Source: Flagellimonas hadalis
Lineage (GTDB): Bacteria > Bacteroidota > Bacteroidia > Flavobacteriales > Flavobacteriaceae
DNA length: 64,000 nucleotides
Direction of reading: 5' to 3'
NCBI RefSeq assembly: GCF_007785775.2
Contig: NZ_VNIK02000002.1
Location: forward strand, 395,017 to 459,016
Part shown: piece by piece, positions 25,282-34,521 of the stretch
How the letters are laid out: each line of letters begins with the position of its first letter
Numbering within the stretch: position 1 is the first letter of the stretch
Made by a program: the position numbers and the translations under genes
The notes under the pieces: generated by a model
What the model was told of the DNA's origin: nothing
Database searches by the model: none
Seen by the model: only the letters and a program-made list of their open reading frames with translations

Positions 25282-26985
25282 GTGTACGAAAACAAAGTCT
25301 ATGATGCTATTGTAGTTGGCACAGGCATAAGTGGGGGTTGGGCCGCCAAAGAACTGTGTGAAAATGGCCTTACGACCTTGGTACTGGAACGAGGTCCAAT
25401 GGTAAAACATGTGGAGGACTACAAGACCATGAACAAGGACGCTTGGGACTTCCCCTATAGGGGAAACCTAAGCCGGGAGGACCAAGAAAAGTATCATAAA
25501 CAATTACGCGTGGGTTGGGCACCCCGTGACGATGTAAAACATTTTTTTGTGAATGATTTGGAACATCCCTACCAAGAAACCAAGCGGTTCGATTGGATCA
25601 GAGGGTACCAAGTCGGCGGACGATCCCTGACCTGGGGCAGACAAAGCTACAGGTGGAGCGATGTTGATTTTGAAGCCAATAAAAATGAGGGCATTGCCGT
25701 GGATTGGCCGGTACGCTACGAAGATATTGCCCCTTGGTATGACAAAGTGGAGACCTATATTGGGGTAAGTGGCGAAAAATTGGGTATCAAACACCTCCCA
25801 GATGGGCAGTTTCAGCCACCCATGGAACTGAACTGTGTGGAAAAAGAACTTCAATCTGCCCTTGGCTCACAATTCGACGATGATCGGCTCTTGACCATTG
25901 GTCGGGTTGCCCACATTACCGATAAAGACCCCAATATTGAGGGCCGCGGCCCTTGCCAATACAGAAATCGGTGCTGGAGGGGGTGTCCGTTCGGAGGATA
26001 TTTCAGCAGTAATTCCTCCACCTTGCCTGCTGCAGAGCGCACCGGAAATTTGACCCTACGTCCCAATTCCATTGTGTACGAGGTAGTGTATGATGAAAAT
26101 CAAAAAAGGGCCACCGGGGTAAAGATCGTGGATGCCGAAACCCATGAAAAAATAGAGTTCAAGGCAAACATTGTTTTTCTCTGCGCCTCGGCCATGGCCT
26201 CCGTGGGCATTTTATTGCAATCCAAATCAAAAGTTTTCCCCAACGGCATGGGCAACAACCATGACCAGCTCGGGCGTAATATCATGGACCATCATTACCA
26301 ATTGGGTGCTTCCGCGAAGGTAGATGGGCATTTGGATAAATACTACAAGGGAAGAAGACCGAATGGGTTCTATATCCCACGGTTTGTCAATCTCGATGAA
26401 AAAACCAAACGAAAGGATTTCCTGCGCGGTTTTGGCTACCAAGGGAGTGCCAGTAGGGGCAATTGGGCCGAAACTGTGGCCGAACTGGGTCATGGCACTG
26501 CTCTCAAAGAAGCCATTTTGGAACCGGGAGGTTGGGAAATCGGGATGACCGGTTTTGGTGAAATGCTCCCTTACCACGACAACCGTGTGACCCTGAGCAA
26601 GGATAAAAAAGATCAATGGGGACTGCCCCAATTGGACTTCGATGTGGAATTCAAGGAGAACGAATATAAAATGAGGGAGGCCATTAAGGAGGAGGCCACT
26701 GCCATGCTAAAGGCTGCCGGCTTTAGAAACGTCAGCACCTACGATAGGGAAACGGGTCCCGGTCTGGGCATCCACGAAATGGGGGGAGCAAGAATGGGGC
26801 ACGACCCAAAAACATCCATCCTCAACAAGCACAACCAACTACATGATGTTCCCAACGTATATGTTACCGATGGGGCATTCATGACCTCGGCCAATTGCGT
26901 AAACCCTTCTTTGACCTACATGGCTTTTACTGCAAGGGCCGCGAACCATGCCGCCCAACAATTCAAACAACATAAATTTTCTTAA
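25282..26985 (+). CDS. GMC-family oxidoreductase 1 (gluconate/glucoside dehydrogenase large-subunit type)
   Basis: FAD-dependent dehydrogenase of 567 residues. The Rossmann motif GTGISGGWAAKELCENG lies at about 13-29. A Cys cluster C225-x5-C231-x3-C235 resembles the [3Fe-4S] ligands of FAD glucose dehydrogenases. The active-site pair is H498 (GIHEMGGARMG) and N541 (CVNPSLTY). No signal peptide is seen, so export would depend on a Tat-carrying partner. It starts with GTG at 25282: the frame has a stop 21 nt upstream and no ATG between. The expected role is oxidising a sugar hydroxyl, perhaps C3 of glycosides. It lacks an adjacent small subunit. Divergent from the TIM-barrel/DUF1080 operon. Confidence 0.92.
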   Translation: MYENKVYDAIVVGTGISGGWAAKELCENGLTTLVLERGPMVKHVEDYKTMNKDAWDFPYRGNLSREDQEKYHKQLRVGWAPRDDVKHFFVNDLEHPYQETKRFDWIRGYQVGGRSLTWGRQSYRWSDVDFEANKNEGIAVDWPVRYEDIAPWYDKVETYIGVSGEKLGIKHLPDGQFQPPMELNCVEKELQSALGSQFDDDRLLTIGRVAHITDKDPNIEGRGPCQYRNRCWRGCPFGGYFSSNSSTLPAAERTGNLTLRPNSIVYEVVYDENQKRATGVKIVDAETHEKIEFKANIVFLCASAMASVGILLQSKSKVFPNGMGNNHDQLGRNIMDHHYQLGASAKVDGHLDKYYKGRRPNGFYIPRFVNLDEKTKRKDFLRGFGYQGSASRGNWAETVAELGHGTALKEAILEPGGWEIGMTGFGEMLPYHDNRVTLSKDKKDQWGLPQLDFDVEFKENEYKMREAIKEEATAMLKAAGFRNVSTYDRETGPGLGIHEMGGARMGHDPKTSILNKHNQLHDVPNVYVTDGAFMTSANCVNPSLTYMAFTARAANHAAQQFKQHKFS

Positions 26986-26994
26986 AACCTGCTT

Positions 26995-27459
26995 ATGGAA
27001 AATGCCTCTGCCCGAAATCTTTGGGGCGATTTTTTGGATGCCCATTTGGAATTTGCTTCCGAGGATGCGCCTAAAGTCATCCATTTTTGTGACAATGAAA
27101 AGGATGCGGATACCTGCGTCGATTTGGTATGCAAGGAAATCAAAAGAGCGACCTCCCATTCTTTGAAGGGAATCCAGCTACGGAACGAAAAATTGCCCAA
27201 AATAGGTGACTTTTATGTGGTAACGGACTGGAACGGTAATGCCAAGTGCATCATTCGTACCACTTCGGTAAAACTGGTGCCCTATTTTGCCATCCGTGAA
27301 GAACATGCCCGCTTGGAGGGCGAAGGGGACAAAAGCCTTTCGCATTGGAAAAAGATCCATTGGGATCATTACACCCGTGAGCTTGCCAAATTTGGCACCC
27401 AACCTACGGAAAGTATGATCGTGGTCTTTGAAACCTTTGAAATGTTATATAAAAAATAA
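26995..27459 (+). CDS. ASCH domain-containing protein
   Basis: A 154-residue cytoplasmic protein with an ASCH (PUA-like) fold: GDFYVVTDWNGNAKCIIRTT, then the LVPYFAIREEHARLEGEGD and SHWKKIHWDHYTREL segments. ASCH proteins are thought to bind RNA; some hydrolyse N4-acetylcytidine, but this longer type is uncharacterised. It follows GMC dehydrogenase 1 by 9 nt and so is probably co-transcribed, though a link to sugar oxidation is unclear. A terminator hairpin begins in its stop codon. Confidence 0.85.
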   Translation: MENASARNLWGDFLDAHLEFASEDAPKVIHFCDNEKDADTCVDLVCKEIKRATSHSLKGIQLRNEKLPKIGDFYVVTDWNGNAKCIIRTTSVKLVPYFAIREEHARLEGEGDKSLSHWKKIHWDHYTRELAKFGTQPTESMIVVFETFEMLYKK

Positions 27460-27486
27460 TGTCCGCCAAAAGCGGACATTATTTTC
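27455..27486. terminator. Bidirectional intrinsic terminator
   Basis: Perfect 12-bp stem (27455-27466 with 27472-27483), 5-nt loop, A-run on the left and a T-rich tail on the right. The ASCH stop codon is inside the stem. It separates that gene from the convergent Gfo/Idh/MocA gene. Confidence 0.85.
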
Positions 27487-27504
27487 AACGTTTTAGGGGA
27501 AACA

Positions 27505-28641
27505 TCAATCCATGTCCACCCAAATATTGCCCTGTTTGTGGGAAGCCACAGTATTCTCGATAAAATTGAGCCCGCGCACACCATCCAACATGGTCGGGAA
27601 TTCCCCATTGTTGTATTCCTCTCCACGGATGGCTTTGGCCACGCCCAAATAAATATTGGCCATGGCATCAAAGATGCCTTCTGGGTGTCCTGGTGGCAGT
27701 TTGGTACCGTCCAGCGATAGTTTGGAGTTGTACGCATGGCCAGGTTTGTACACCTGCAATGGCTCTGGGTCATTCAATTTGTAGAGGTAATTTGGGTTTT
27801 CCTGTTCCCATTTCAATCCTCCTTTTTGGCCATAAATGGCAATGGAAAGGTTATTTTCTTCCCCTGTGGCCACTTGGCTCGCCCTAATGACCCCTTTCAC
27901 ATTTTTCTCCATACGAATAAGGGCCGTACCGTCCATATCCATCACATTGTCATCATAGATATAATTGAAATCACATAAAATGGACTGTACCTGCAAGCCA
28001 GTGGTGAACTCGATCATATTGAAGGCGTGTACCCCTATATCTCCCATACAGGAACTGATGCCCGCCTTTTTGGGGTCGAGCCTCCAAACCGTTCCACGTT
28101 TTTCCTTGTCGTGGATTATGGGGTTCATCCAGCCTTGATAGTATTGGGCGTCCACTTTGTGGACTTTCCCGATTACACCATCCTTGATCATCTCCCTCAT
28201 TTGGCGCACCATAGGGTATCCAGTGTAGGTATGGGTAACCGCAAAAACGGTGCCCGCACTTTTCAAGGTGTCCTGTAATATCTTGGCCTCTTCGTATGTA
28301 GTGGTCATGGGTTTTTCACAAATGACATGAAACCCGTTATCCAACAGCTTTTTGGCCATGGGGAAATGGAGAAAATTGGGCGTAAGGATGGAACATACCT
28401 GAATGCGCTCATCCTCTGGAAGCTTCATTTCCTCTGCTATCAACGTATCAAAATCCTTGTAGATACGGTTGGTGGGGATATCTATTTCCTTTGCGAAATC
28501 TATACTTTGCCCATGGTCCGGGTTGAAGACCGCTCCTACGATTTCATAGTTGTCATTGATGAAAGAGGCCACTCTGTGCAGCACCCCGATTAGGGAATCA
28601 CCGCCTCCTCCAAGAATTCCAAGTCTTATTTTTTTTGGCAT
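27505..28641 (-). CDS. Gfo/Idh/MocA family oxidoreductase (cytoplasmic)
   Basis: A 378-residue NAD(P)-dependent sugar dehydrogenase-type protein. An N-terminal Rossmann motif (GILGGGGDSLIGVLHR), the family EKP motif (VICEKPMTT, near residue 110) and the C-terminal substrate domain (SCMGDIGVHAFNMIEFTTG with the catalytic-type His) are present. No signal peptide. It is the last gene of a five-gene minus-strand operon with two MFS carriers, a DinB protein and a TIM-barrel lipoprotein. It may reduce imported keto-sugars; this is inferred from context. Confidence 0.92.
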   Translation of the reverse strand: MPKKIRLGILGGGGDSLIGVLHRVASFINDNYEIVGAVFNPDHGQSIDFAKEIDIPTNRIYKDFDTLIAEEMKLPEDERIQVCSILTPNFLHFPMAKKLLDNGFHVICEKPMTTTYEEAKILQDTLKSAGTVFAVTHTYTGYPMVRQMREMIKDGVIGKVHKVDAQYYQGWMNPIIHDKEKRGTVWRLDPKKAGISSCMGDIGVHAFNMIEFTTGLQVQSILCDFNYIYDDNVMDMDGTALIRMEKNVKGVIRASQVATGEENNLSIAIYGQKGGLKWEQENPNYLYKLNDPEPLQVYKPGHAYNSKLSLDGTKLPPGHPEGIFDAMANIYLGVAKAIRGEEYNNGEFPTMLDGVRGLNFIENTVASHKQGNIWVDMD

Positions 28642-28662
28642 TTTCTATTTTTTACTATTTGA

Positions 28663-29910
28663 TTAAACGATTTCTTCTGAAACATGGCCTTGCGGCACTC
28701 TTCGTTCTTCAAGCTTTTTTCGGAACAAAAACAAAATGGCGAACAAAACGGCCACTGCCAATGGGAAGAACATCATTTTTCCCAAAGTGGCCTTGCCCGC
28801 GGTAAGCTCTGCTACCTGATCGGTGAGTCCAGAAGCCACTGCGGATTCCTTTGCACTGTCCAACCATCCGCCGATTACGGGCTGCCATATGGATGTGGCG
28901 AACATTCCGGCCCCACCGACCAATGACATCCCCAATGCACCTGTCTTGGGAAGGTACTCCGAGGTGAAACCGATCATGGTAGGCCAAAAATAACAAACTC
29001 CCAAGGCAAAAAGAACTGCCGCCAAATAAATCATGGAACCTTCGGCAATACTCATGCTATAGACTGCGGCAGTGGTGACAATGGCCGACAATAGGAGCAC
29101 ACCGATGGGATTGATCCTATGCACTATGGGGCCTGCAAAGTAGCGGCCAATGGCCATAATTCCCGTGACCATGGCCAACACCAACATGGGGCTGGCACCT
29201 GAATTGCCCAAAATACGTTCTACCCATTGTTGTGGCCCAAATTCCGAAATGGCGGTAAGGGTCATACAAAGCAATATAAAGATGAACAATGGATCTGCCA
29301 GGGATTTAATATTCTTGGCCGTATCGGTTTCAATATGCTCGCTCTCTGGAAATTCTTGTTTGAAAAACATATACCCATATATAAGGGTAGGTATCAACAT
29401 CACTCCAATCTGTAACTGCCATCCCATTCCAAAATCGGTCATGAACTTGGAGATCAATGACCCTATCACAATACCTCCTGGAAACCACACGTGGAACTTG
29501 TTGAGCATTGCTGTACGGTTTTTGGTGTACATATCGGCAATCATAGGGTTACAGGCAGCCTCAACGGACCCATTGGCAAAACCAATGAAGAATGTGGAAA
29601 TGATCAGGGTCCAAAAGCCTCCTGCCACTATGGTGAGCACCAACCCCAACAGGTGGCAGACAAACGCGGCCACCATAAGTTTTCGAGCCCCTATTTTGTT
29701 ATATAGTAGGCCTCCAAGGATCATCGCCAGCGGAAAGCCCAAAAAGGCCATACTGTTTATCCAGCCCAATTGTTGGTTGGAAATCCCGAATTCCTCGCCT
29801 AACTGGGTCAATATACCTGCCCTGATGGCAAAGGTCATCGAAGTAACGACCAAGGATATACAGGCCGCCACAAAAAGTTGGTTCTTATTTACGTTTTTCA
29901 TGGTTTGCAT
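28663..29910 (-). CDS. MFS transporter, probable sugar permease
   Basis: A 415-residue inner-membrane carrier with about 12 hydrophobic segments and an MFS loop 2-3 motif (GGLLYNKIGARKLM). The similarity of the first half to FucP/sugar:proton-type MFS (QLGWINSMAFLGFPLA, NKFHVWFPGG) suggests a sugar substrate. It lies between the NupG-like carrier and Gfo/Idh/MocA genes with short gaps (45 and 21 nt). An alternative ATG at 29901 (MKNVNKNQ) is as likely as the one used. Confidence 0.85.
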   Translation of the reverse strand: MQTMKNVNKNQLFVAACISLVVTSMTFAIRAGILTQLGEEFGISNQQLGWINSMAFLGFPLAMILGGLLYNKIGARKLMVAAFVCHLLGLVLTIVAGGFWTLIISTFFIGFANGSVEAACNPMIADMYTKNRTAMLNKFHVWFPGGIVIGSLISKFMTDFGMGWQLQIGVMLIPTLIYGYMFFKQEFPESEHIETDTAKNIKSLADPLFIFILLCMTLTAISEFGPQQWVERILGNSGASPMLVLAMVTGIMAIGRYFAGPIVHRINPIGVLLLSAIVTTAAVYSMSIAEGSMIYLAAVLFALGVCYFWPTMIGFTSEYLPKTGALGMSLVGGAGMFATSIWQPVIGGWLDSAKESAVASGLTDQVAELTAGKATLGKMMFFPLAVAVLFAILFLFRKKLEERRVPQGHVSEEIV

Positions 29911-29955
29911 TCGTTATTTGTTATGTCTCTTGCTTATTAATGGTCCTGTTTGCTT

Positions 29956-31182
29956 TTATGATTTATAGGCTATTTTTTCATTTTTGAAGAATAGCATGAA
30001 CAGTATGGCCACCACCAATGCAAAGCCTGCCGGGTACATCCATATATTCTGCCATTCGTGCACTCCTTCTATTTTAAAATAATCCGCAATTTTCCCGGCG
30101 ACCCAGAACCCGATGAGCATCCCTACACCATAGGTGGCCAGGGTAATCAGCCCCTGTGCGGAACTTTTATATTTTTCTCCCGCTTTGGAATCCGTGTAGA
30201 TCTGTCCTGAAACAAAGAAGAAGTCGTAACAGATTCCGTGAAGGGCTATCCCAATGATCAACATGAACAAAAGCTCTCCTGTGTCCCCATATGCAAATAG
30301 CAAATAACGCACGGTCCAAGCCAGCATCCCTGCCAATATGGTTTTCTTGAACCCGAATTTTTTAAAGAAATAGGGGAGCAGTAACATAAACAACACTTCG
30401 GAACCCTGTCCAATGGTCATCAGTCCCGTTGGGTTTTCCACGCCGATCTCAGCAAGGAACGGATTGGCATTTTGGTAATAAAATGCCAGAGGGATACATA
30501 TCAATACCGAAGATATAAAGAACAGAAGGAAGTTTTTGTCCTTCAAAAGCTTTAGGGCATCCAGTCCCAATATCTCGGAAATATCCACTTTTTCATTCCT
30601 GTTTACTTTTGGTGGAGTCTTTGGCAGTGTGAAGCTAAAAAGGCCCAAAAGTGCAGAAGCGACTCCTGTCATCAAAAATGTGTTCTTCAACAGACCTGCC
30701 TCCCTACCTTCGGGTGAATCCCAGAAAAAAACATAACTGATCAAAAGTCCGGCAACAATCCATCCGATAGTACCAAAAACCCGCACAAATGAAAATTGTT
30801 TGGCAGGATCCGACATTTGGTTGAAAGAGACCGAATTCACCAAGGCCAATGTGGGCATATACAGGATCATGTAGATCAGGACATACGGATAAAAAGTAGC
30901 GAAATCGGTACTTTGGTACATCAGGTACATCAATACGGCACCCATCAGGTGCAATACCCCTAAAATCCGTTCGGCGTTGAAGTATCGGTCAGCTATTAGA
31001 CCAATAATGAACGGTGCTATGATGGCACCCCAGGATTGTGTGGAAAAAGCCATGGCAAGCTGTGCGTCCGTGGCTTGAAGGTTGTTCCCCAAAAACGTAC
31101 CCAATGACACGAACCAACCGCCCCAAATAAAAAATTCGAGGAACATCATAAAGGACAGTTGAAATTTGGTCTTATTGTTCAT
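29956..31182 (-). CDS. NupG-like nucleoside/sugar MFS permease
   Basis: A 408-residue carrier with about 12 TM segments. The start (FQLSFMMFLEFFIWGGWFV) and the region QFSFVRVFGTIGWIVAGLL are typical of the nucleoside:proton symporter NupG family. In Bacteroidota these are often encoded beside sugar-isomerase-like and oxidoreductase genes, where they may carry modified sugars and not nucleosides; here context favours that. Second carrier of the operon. Confidence 0.85.
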   Translation of the reverse strand: MNNKTKFQLSFMMFLEFFIWGGWFVSLGTFLGNNLQATDAQLAMAFSTQSWGAIIAPFIIGLIADRYFNAERILGVLHLMGAVLMYLMYQSTDFATFYPYVLIYMILYMPTLALVNSVSFNQMSDPAKQFSFVRVFGTIGWIVAGLLISYVFFWDSPEGREAGLLKNTFLMTGVASALLGLFSFTLPKTPPKVNRNEKVDISEILGLDALKLLKDKNFLLFFISSVLICIPLAFYYQNANPFLAEIGVENPTGLMTIGQGSEVLFMLLLPYFFKKFGFKKTILAGMLAWTVRYLLFAYGDTGELLFMLIIGIALHGICYDFFFVSGQIYTDSKAGEKYKSSAQGLITLATYGVGMLIGFWVAGKIADYFKIEGVHEWQNIWMYPAGFALVVAILFMLFFKNEKIAYKS

Positions 31183-31203
31183 GCAAGGTGTTTAGTTGAT
31201 AGG

Positions 31204-31647
31204 TTATCGTTTGTAATGTATATAGTCCAATGGTTCCGGCACTGTTCCAGAGGCACGCAGTTCCATCATGATCTGGCCCCTGTGGTGCGTGGAATGGTTG
31301 ATAATGTGAAAAAGGATGTCCTTGGTCTCATTGGAGAAGGTCCTTCCCTGGCTGTTCTCATATTCCACCCGTTTCATAAAATCTTCGGTGTTTGTCAAGA
31401 TCTCAAAAGAGGTGCGCTGGTTTTCGTAGTGGACCTCTTCCCACTTTTCAATAGGTTGTACGTCCCAAACACCAAATTCACTGGGCCTGCCCAGCAGTCT
31501 GTGGTTCCAGATATGATGGGCGTTCAAAATATGGCTGAAAAGCCTTTGGCAGTTCTCAGGAACTACGTCCAGACCGCCACACTGTTGGATGATTTTTTTG
31601 TTACAATGAAAATTGTAATCGAAGAGTTGTTGCAAAAATCCCTTCAT
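31204..31647 (-). CDS. DinB-family protein
   Basis: A 147-residue four-helix-bundle DinB/YfiT-type protein. The conserved metal-binding histidines appear in HILNAHHIWNHRLLG and HIINHSTHHRGQI. Family members include thiol-dependent transferases; the DinB name reflects DNA-damage induction in Bacillus and says little about function. It is 11 nt downstream of the TIM-barrel lipoprotein gene and so belongs to the sugar-oxidation operon, an unusual partner. Confidence 0.88.
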   Translation of the reverse strand: MKGFLQQLFDYNFHCNKKIIQQCGGLDVVPENCQRLFSHILNAHHIWNHRLLGRPSEFGVWDVQPIEKWEEVHYENQRTSFEILTNTEDFMKRVEYENSQGRTFSNETKDILFHIINHSTHHRGQIMMELRASGTVPEPLDYIHYKR

Positions 31648-31658
31648 GGACCCTAAAA

Positions 31659-32666
31659 TTATTCGGGTAAGTTAAGCACTTTTTCCAATAACTTTTTGGT
31701 GGCCAAAATCCCTTCCTCTTCGCTGAGCTCGCTTCCTTCGTATTCCACGCCCACAAAGCCTGAATAGCCAGCTTCTTCCACAATGTCCATTATTTTTTCA
31801 TAATCCACCCGGGTCTCGTTGCCTTCGGCATCGAAGCTATAGGATTTGGCACTTACGGCCTTGGCATAGGGCATCAACTCTTCCACTCCTTTATATCTGT
31901 CATATTCCTCAAGGCATTTGGACTCATAGTAATCGCCTGCTTCCCTTTTGATGCAGAAATTTCCGAAATCGGGCAATGTGCCACAATTGTCCATTCCCAC
32001 TTTTTTCATCACCTCGACCAACAAGCCCGCATTTGAGGAAGGCCCACCATGGTTCTCCACAATGATGTTGATGTTCTTGTCCTTGGCATAGGTGGCCAAT
32101 TGACTAAGACCGTCAACAGAAGCAGGTACCCATAGCTCGGGGTCCTGTGTTCCGTTCAGGTTCACACGGATGGAATGGCAGCCCAATGCAGCGGCGGCAT
32201 CCACCCACTTGTGATGGTTTTCCACGGCAGCTTTTCTTTCTTTTTCATCCGTGGCCGCCAAATCACCTTGGCCATCTATCATAATGAGCAAGTTCTTCAA
32301 ACCATGTTTTTCACTTTCGGCCTTGCTTTTTTCGACCCAGTTCTTCATGGCCTCCTCGGAAAAGTTGGCTGCCTGGAGTTCTTTATAGTAGAGTCCGCTC
32401 ACATATTCCAGACCTTCAAAACCCCACCCTTTGGCCTTCTCTGCAAAGGTATAGGGGTCCACCCCTTCTTCCAATATCATTTTGTGCATGGACCATTGGG
32501 CCAATGAAAGTTTAATGTCCGATTTGGCTTCTTCGATCATCACCTCTTCTGCCATCCCATCATCGACAACTTCCTTTTTGGGGTTCTGTTTGCAGGAAAA
32601 AATTCCAAACAATACAACTGCAAATGCGGATAAAACACCTTTTTGGGCTAAACTACTTCTGTTCAT
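31659..32666 (-). CDS. TIM-barrel sugar isomerase/epimerase-like lipoprotein
   Basis: A 335-residue lipoprotein: a signal with lipobox F-S-C25, an acidic linker, then a xylose-isomerase-like TIM barrel. Metal-site segments are NIIVENHGGPSSN (about 180-192), LPDFGNFC (about 215-222), AVSAKSYSFDAEGNE (about 258-272) and VGVEYEGSELSEEEG near the end. The envelope location, unlike the cytoplasmic paralogue at 24088-25140, fits processing of oxidised glycosides outside the cell membrane. First gene of the five-gene operon, divergent from GMC dehydrogenase 2. Confidence 0.9.
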   Translation of the reverse strand: MNRSSLAQKGVLSAFAVVLFGIFSCKQNPKKEVVDDGMAEEVMIEEAKSDIKLSLAQWSMHKMILEEGVDPYTFAEKAKGWGFEGLEYVSGLYYKELQAANFSEEAMKNWVEKSKAESEKHGLKNLLIMIDGQGDLAATDEKERKAAVENHHKWVDAAAALGCHSIRVNLNGTQDPELWVPASVDGLSQLATYAKDKNINIIVENHGGPSSNAGLLVEVMKKVGMDNCGTLPDFGNFCIKREAGDYYESKCLEEYDRYKGVEELMPYAKAVSAKSYSFDAEGNETRVDYEKIMDIVEEAGYSGFVGVEYEGSELSEEEGILATKKLLEKVLNLPE

Positions 32667-32702
32667 ATTTTTAAGTTGATAAAATTCAGTTGGAATCCAA
32701 AA

Positions 32703-32718
32703 ACTATAACGTTATAGT
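32703..32718. promoter_or_regulatory. Perfect 16-bp palindrome, candidate operator
   Basis: ACTATAAC is followed directly by its complement GTTATAGT in the 136-bp control region between the divergent TIM-barrel lipoprotein and GMC dehydrogenase 2 genes. A LacI- or TetR-like dimer could bind such a site. No regulator gene is adjacent. Confidence 0.5.
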
Positions 32719-32802
32719 GGCGAATTCTCAATAAACATAGGGATTAAATGTAGAAAATTAATTTAATAATTGATACATTTAGCAAATAAACAATCCGAAT
32801 AA

Positions 32803-34521
32803 ATGAGTAAATTTTATTACAACCAGGAGCAAGAATCCTATGATGCCATCGTGGTAGGAACGGGTATCAGTGGTGGTTGGGCCGCCAAGGAACTCTGCGA
32901 AAATGGGCTCAAGACCTTGGTCTTGGAACGTGGACCAATGGTGAAACACCGTGAGGATTATCCAACGGCCAATTTAGATCCATGGGATTTTCCAAATGCC
33001 GGACAACCCACCAGGGAAGAACTGAAGCAACAAGAAAAGCAGGCCAGGACAGGATATACCGTCAGGGCCGAATCCAAGCATTGGTTCGTGAACGATCTGG
33101 AACATCCTTACAATGAAACAAAACGATTTGACTGGATGAGGGGCTACCATGTGGGAGGCCGTTCCATTATGTGGGGCCGTCACAGTTACCGCTGGAGCGA
33201 TATCGATTTTGCCGCCAACAAGAACGAAGGCATCGCCGTGGATTGGCCCGTACGCTATAAGGACATTGCCCCTTGGTACGATAAGGTTGAAAGTTATATC
33301 GGTGTTTCGGGCGAAAACCTGGGTCTTCCCCAACTGCCTGATGGGCAATTTGAACCCATGATGGAGCTCAACTGTGTGGAAGAGCATGTCAAGGGAAAAG
33401 TGGCCGAACACTTCAATGGCCGTGTGATCACCGCCGGAAGGGTGGCCCACATCAACAGTGATAAAAAATTCGAGGGAGATGGAAGGGTTCGTTGCCAGTT
33501 CCGTAACCGTTGCGTGAGAGGGTGTCCTTTCGGGGCCTACTTCAGCAGTGTGTCGTCCACATTGCCCGCTGCGGAAAGGACCGGGAACATGACCCTGAGA
33601 CCGGACTCCATCGTACATGAGATCATTTATGATCCCAATACCAAAAAAGCGACCGGTGTCAAAGTAATCGACAGGGAAACCAAGGAAGTGTTCGAGTTCA
33701 AGGCAAAGGTCATCTTCCTTTGTGCCTCGGCCGTGGCCACTACCTCCATTTTGATGCAATCCAAGTCGGACAGGTTCCCTAACGGATTGGGGAACGACTC
33801 TGACCAATTGGGCAGAAACATTATGGACCACCATTTCTTGGTTGGCGCCAGTGGCAAATTCGAAGGTTTTGACGACAAATACTATAAGGGAAGAAAGCCC
33901 AACGGAACCTATATTCCACGATTTAGGAACCTTGGTGGGGATACCGACATGAAGGACTTTACCCGTGGCTATGGGTACCAAGGTGGTGCCTCCAGGGGCA
34001 ACTATGAAGAATTGGTTGCTGAGGCCTCCTTCGGAAAAGGCTATAAGGATGCCATCCTCACACCTGGCGGATGGACCATGAACATGTTGGCCTTCGGGGA
34101 AATCCTTCCGTATGAGGACAACCGAATGATCTTGGATTATGACAAAAAGGACAAATGGGGACTACCTACGGTTACCTTCGATGCCGAAATCAGACAGAAC
34201 GAGCTGAACATGCGCAAGGACATGCAGGACCAAGCGGTACAGATGCTTGAAAAGGCCGGTGCCAAGGACATCACGCCCTATGACAACCCTTATGCCATTG
34301 GGTTGGGTATCCATGAGATGGGCACCGCCCGTATGGGCCTTGACCCAAAGACCTCTGTGGTGAACGGATACAACCAAGTCCACGCCTGTAAGAACGTCTA
34401 TGTAACGGATGGTGCATTTATGGCCTCCGCAAGTTGCGTAAACCCATCGTTGACCTATATGGCGTTTACAGCAAGGGCCGCCAACCATGCCGCCCAAGAA
34501 CTCAAAAAAGGAAATATATAA
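32803..34521 (+). CDS. GMC-family oxidoreductase 2 (large subunit)
   Basis: A 572-residue FAD dehydrogenase, paralogous along its full length to the enzyme at 25282-26985. FAD motif GTGISGGWAAKELCENG (about 19-35), Cys cluster C231, C237, C241 (CQFRNRCVRGC) for a possible [3Fe-4S] centre, and the active-site pair H504 (GIHEMGTARMG) and N547 (CVNPSLTY). It lacks a signal peptide, and the next gene, overlapping by 1 nt (TAATG), encodes a Tat-signal small subunit that would carry it across the membrane. A partial -7 box (TACATTTA, about 32773-32780) precedes it. Confidence 0.93.
   Translation: MSKFYYNQEQESYDAIVVGTGISGGWAAKELCENGLKTLVLERGPMVKHREDYPTANLDPWDFPNAGQPTREELKQQEKQARTGYTVRAESKHWFVNDLEHPYNETKRFDWMRGYHVGGRSIMWGRHSYRWSDIDFAANKNEGIAVDWPVRYKDIAPWYDKVESYIGVSGENLGLPQLPDGQFEPMMELNCVEEHVKGKVAEHFNGRVITAGRVAHINSDKKFEGDGRVRCQFRNRCVRGCPFGAYFSSVSSTLPAAERTGNMTLRPDSIVHEIIYDPNTKKATGVKVIDRETKEVFEFKAKVIFLCASAVATTSILMQSKSDRFPNGLGNDSDQLGRNIMDHHFLVGASGKFEGFDDKYYKGRKPNGTYIPRFRNLGGDTDMKDFTRGYGYQGGASRGNYEELVAEASFGKGYKDAILTPGGWTMNMLAFGEILPYEDNRMILDYDKKDKWGLPTVTFDAEIRQNELNMRKDMQDQAVQMLEKAGAKDITPYDNPYAIGLGIHEMGTARMGLDPKTSVVNGYNQVHACKNVYVTDGAFMASASCVNPSLTYMAFTARAANHAAQELKKGNI

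Noticed and set aside
31204..31647. DNA-damage response gene from the DinB name
   Set aside because: The family is unrelated to DinB polymerase IV, and the operon context is sugar metabolism.
34434..34520. Longer N-terminus for the gluconate dehydrogenase small subunit
   Set aside because: These codons lie inside the GMC gene; the Tat signal starts exactly at 34521 with a TAATG overlap.
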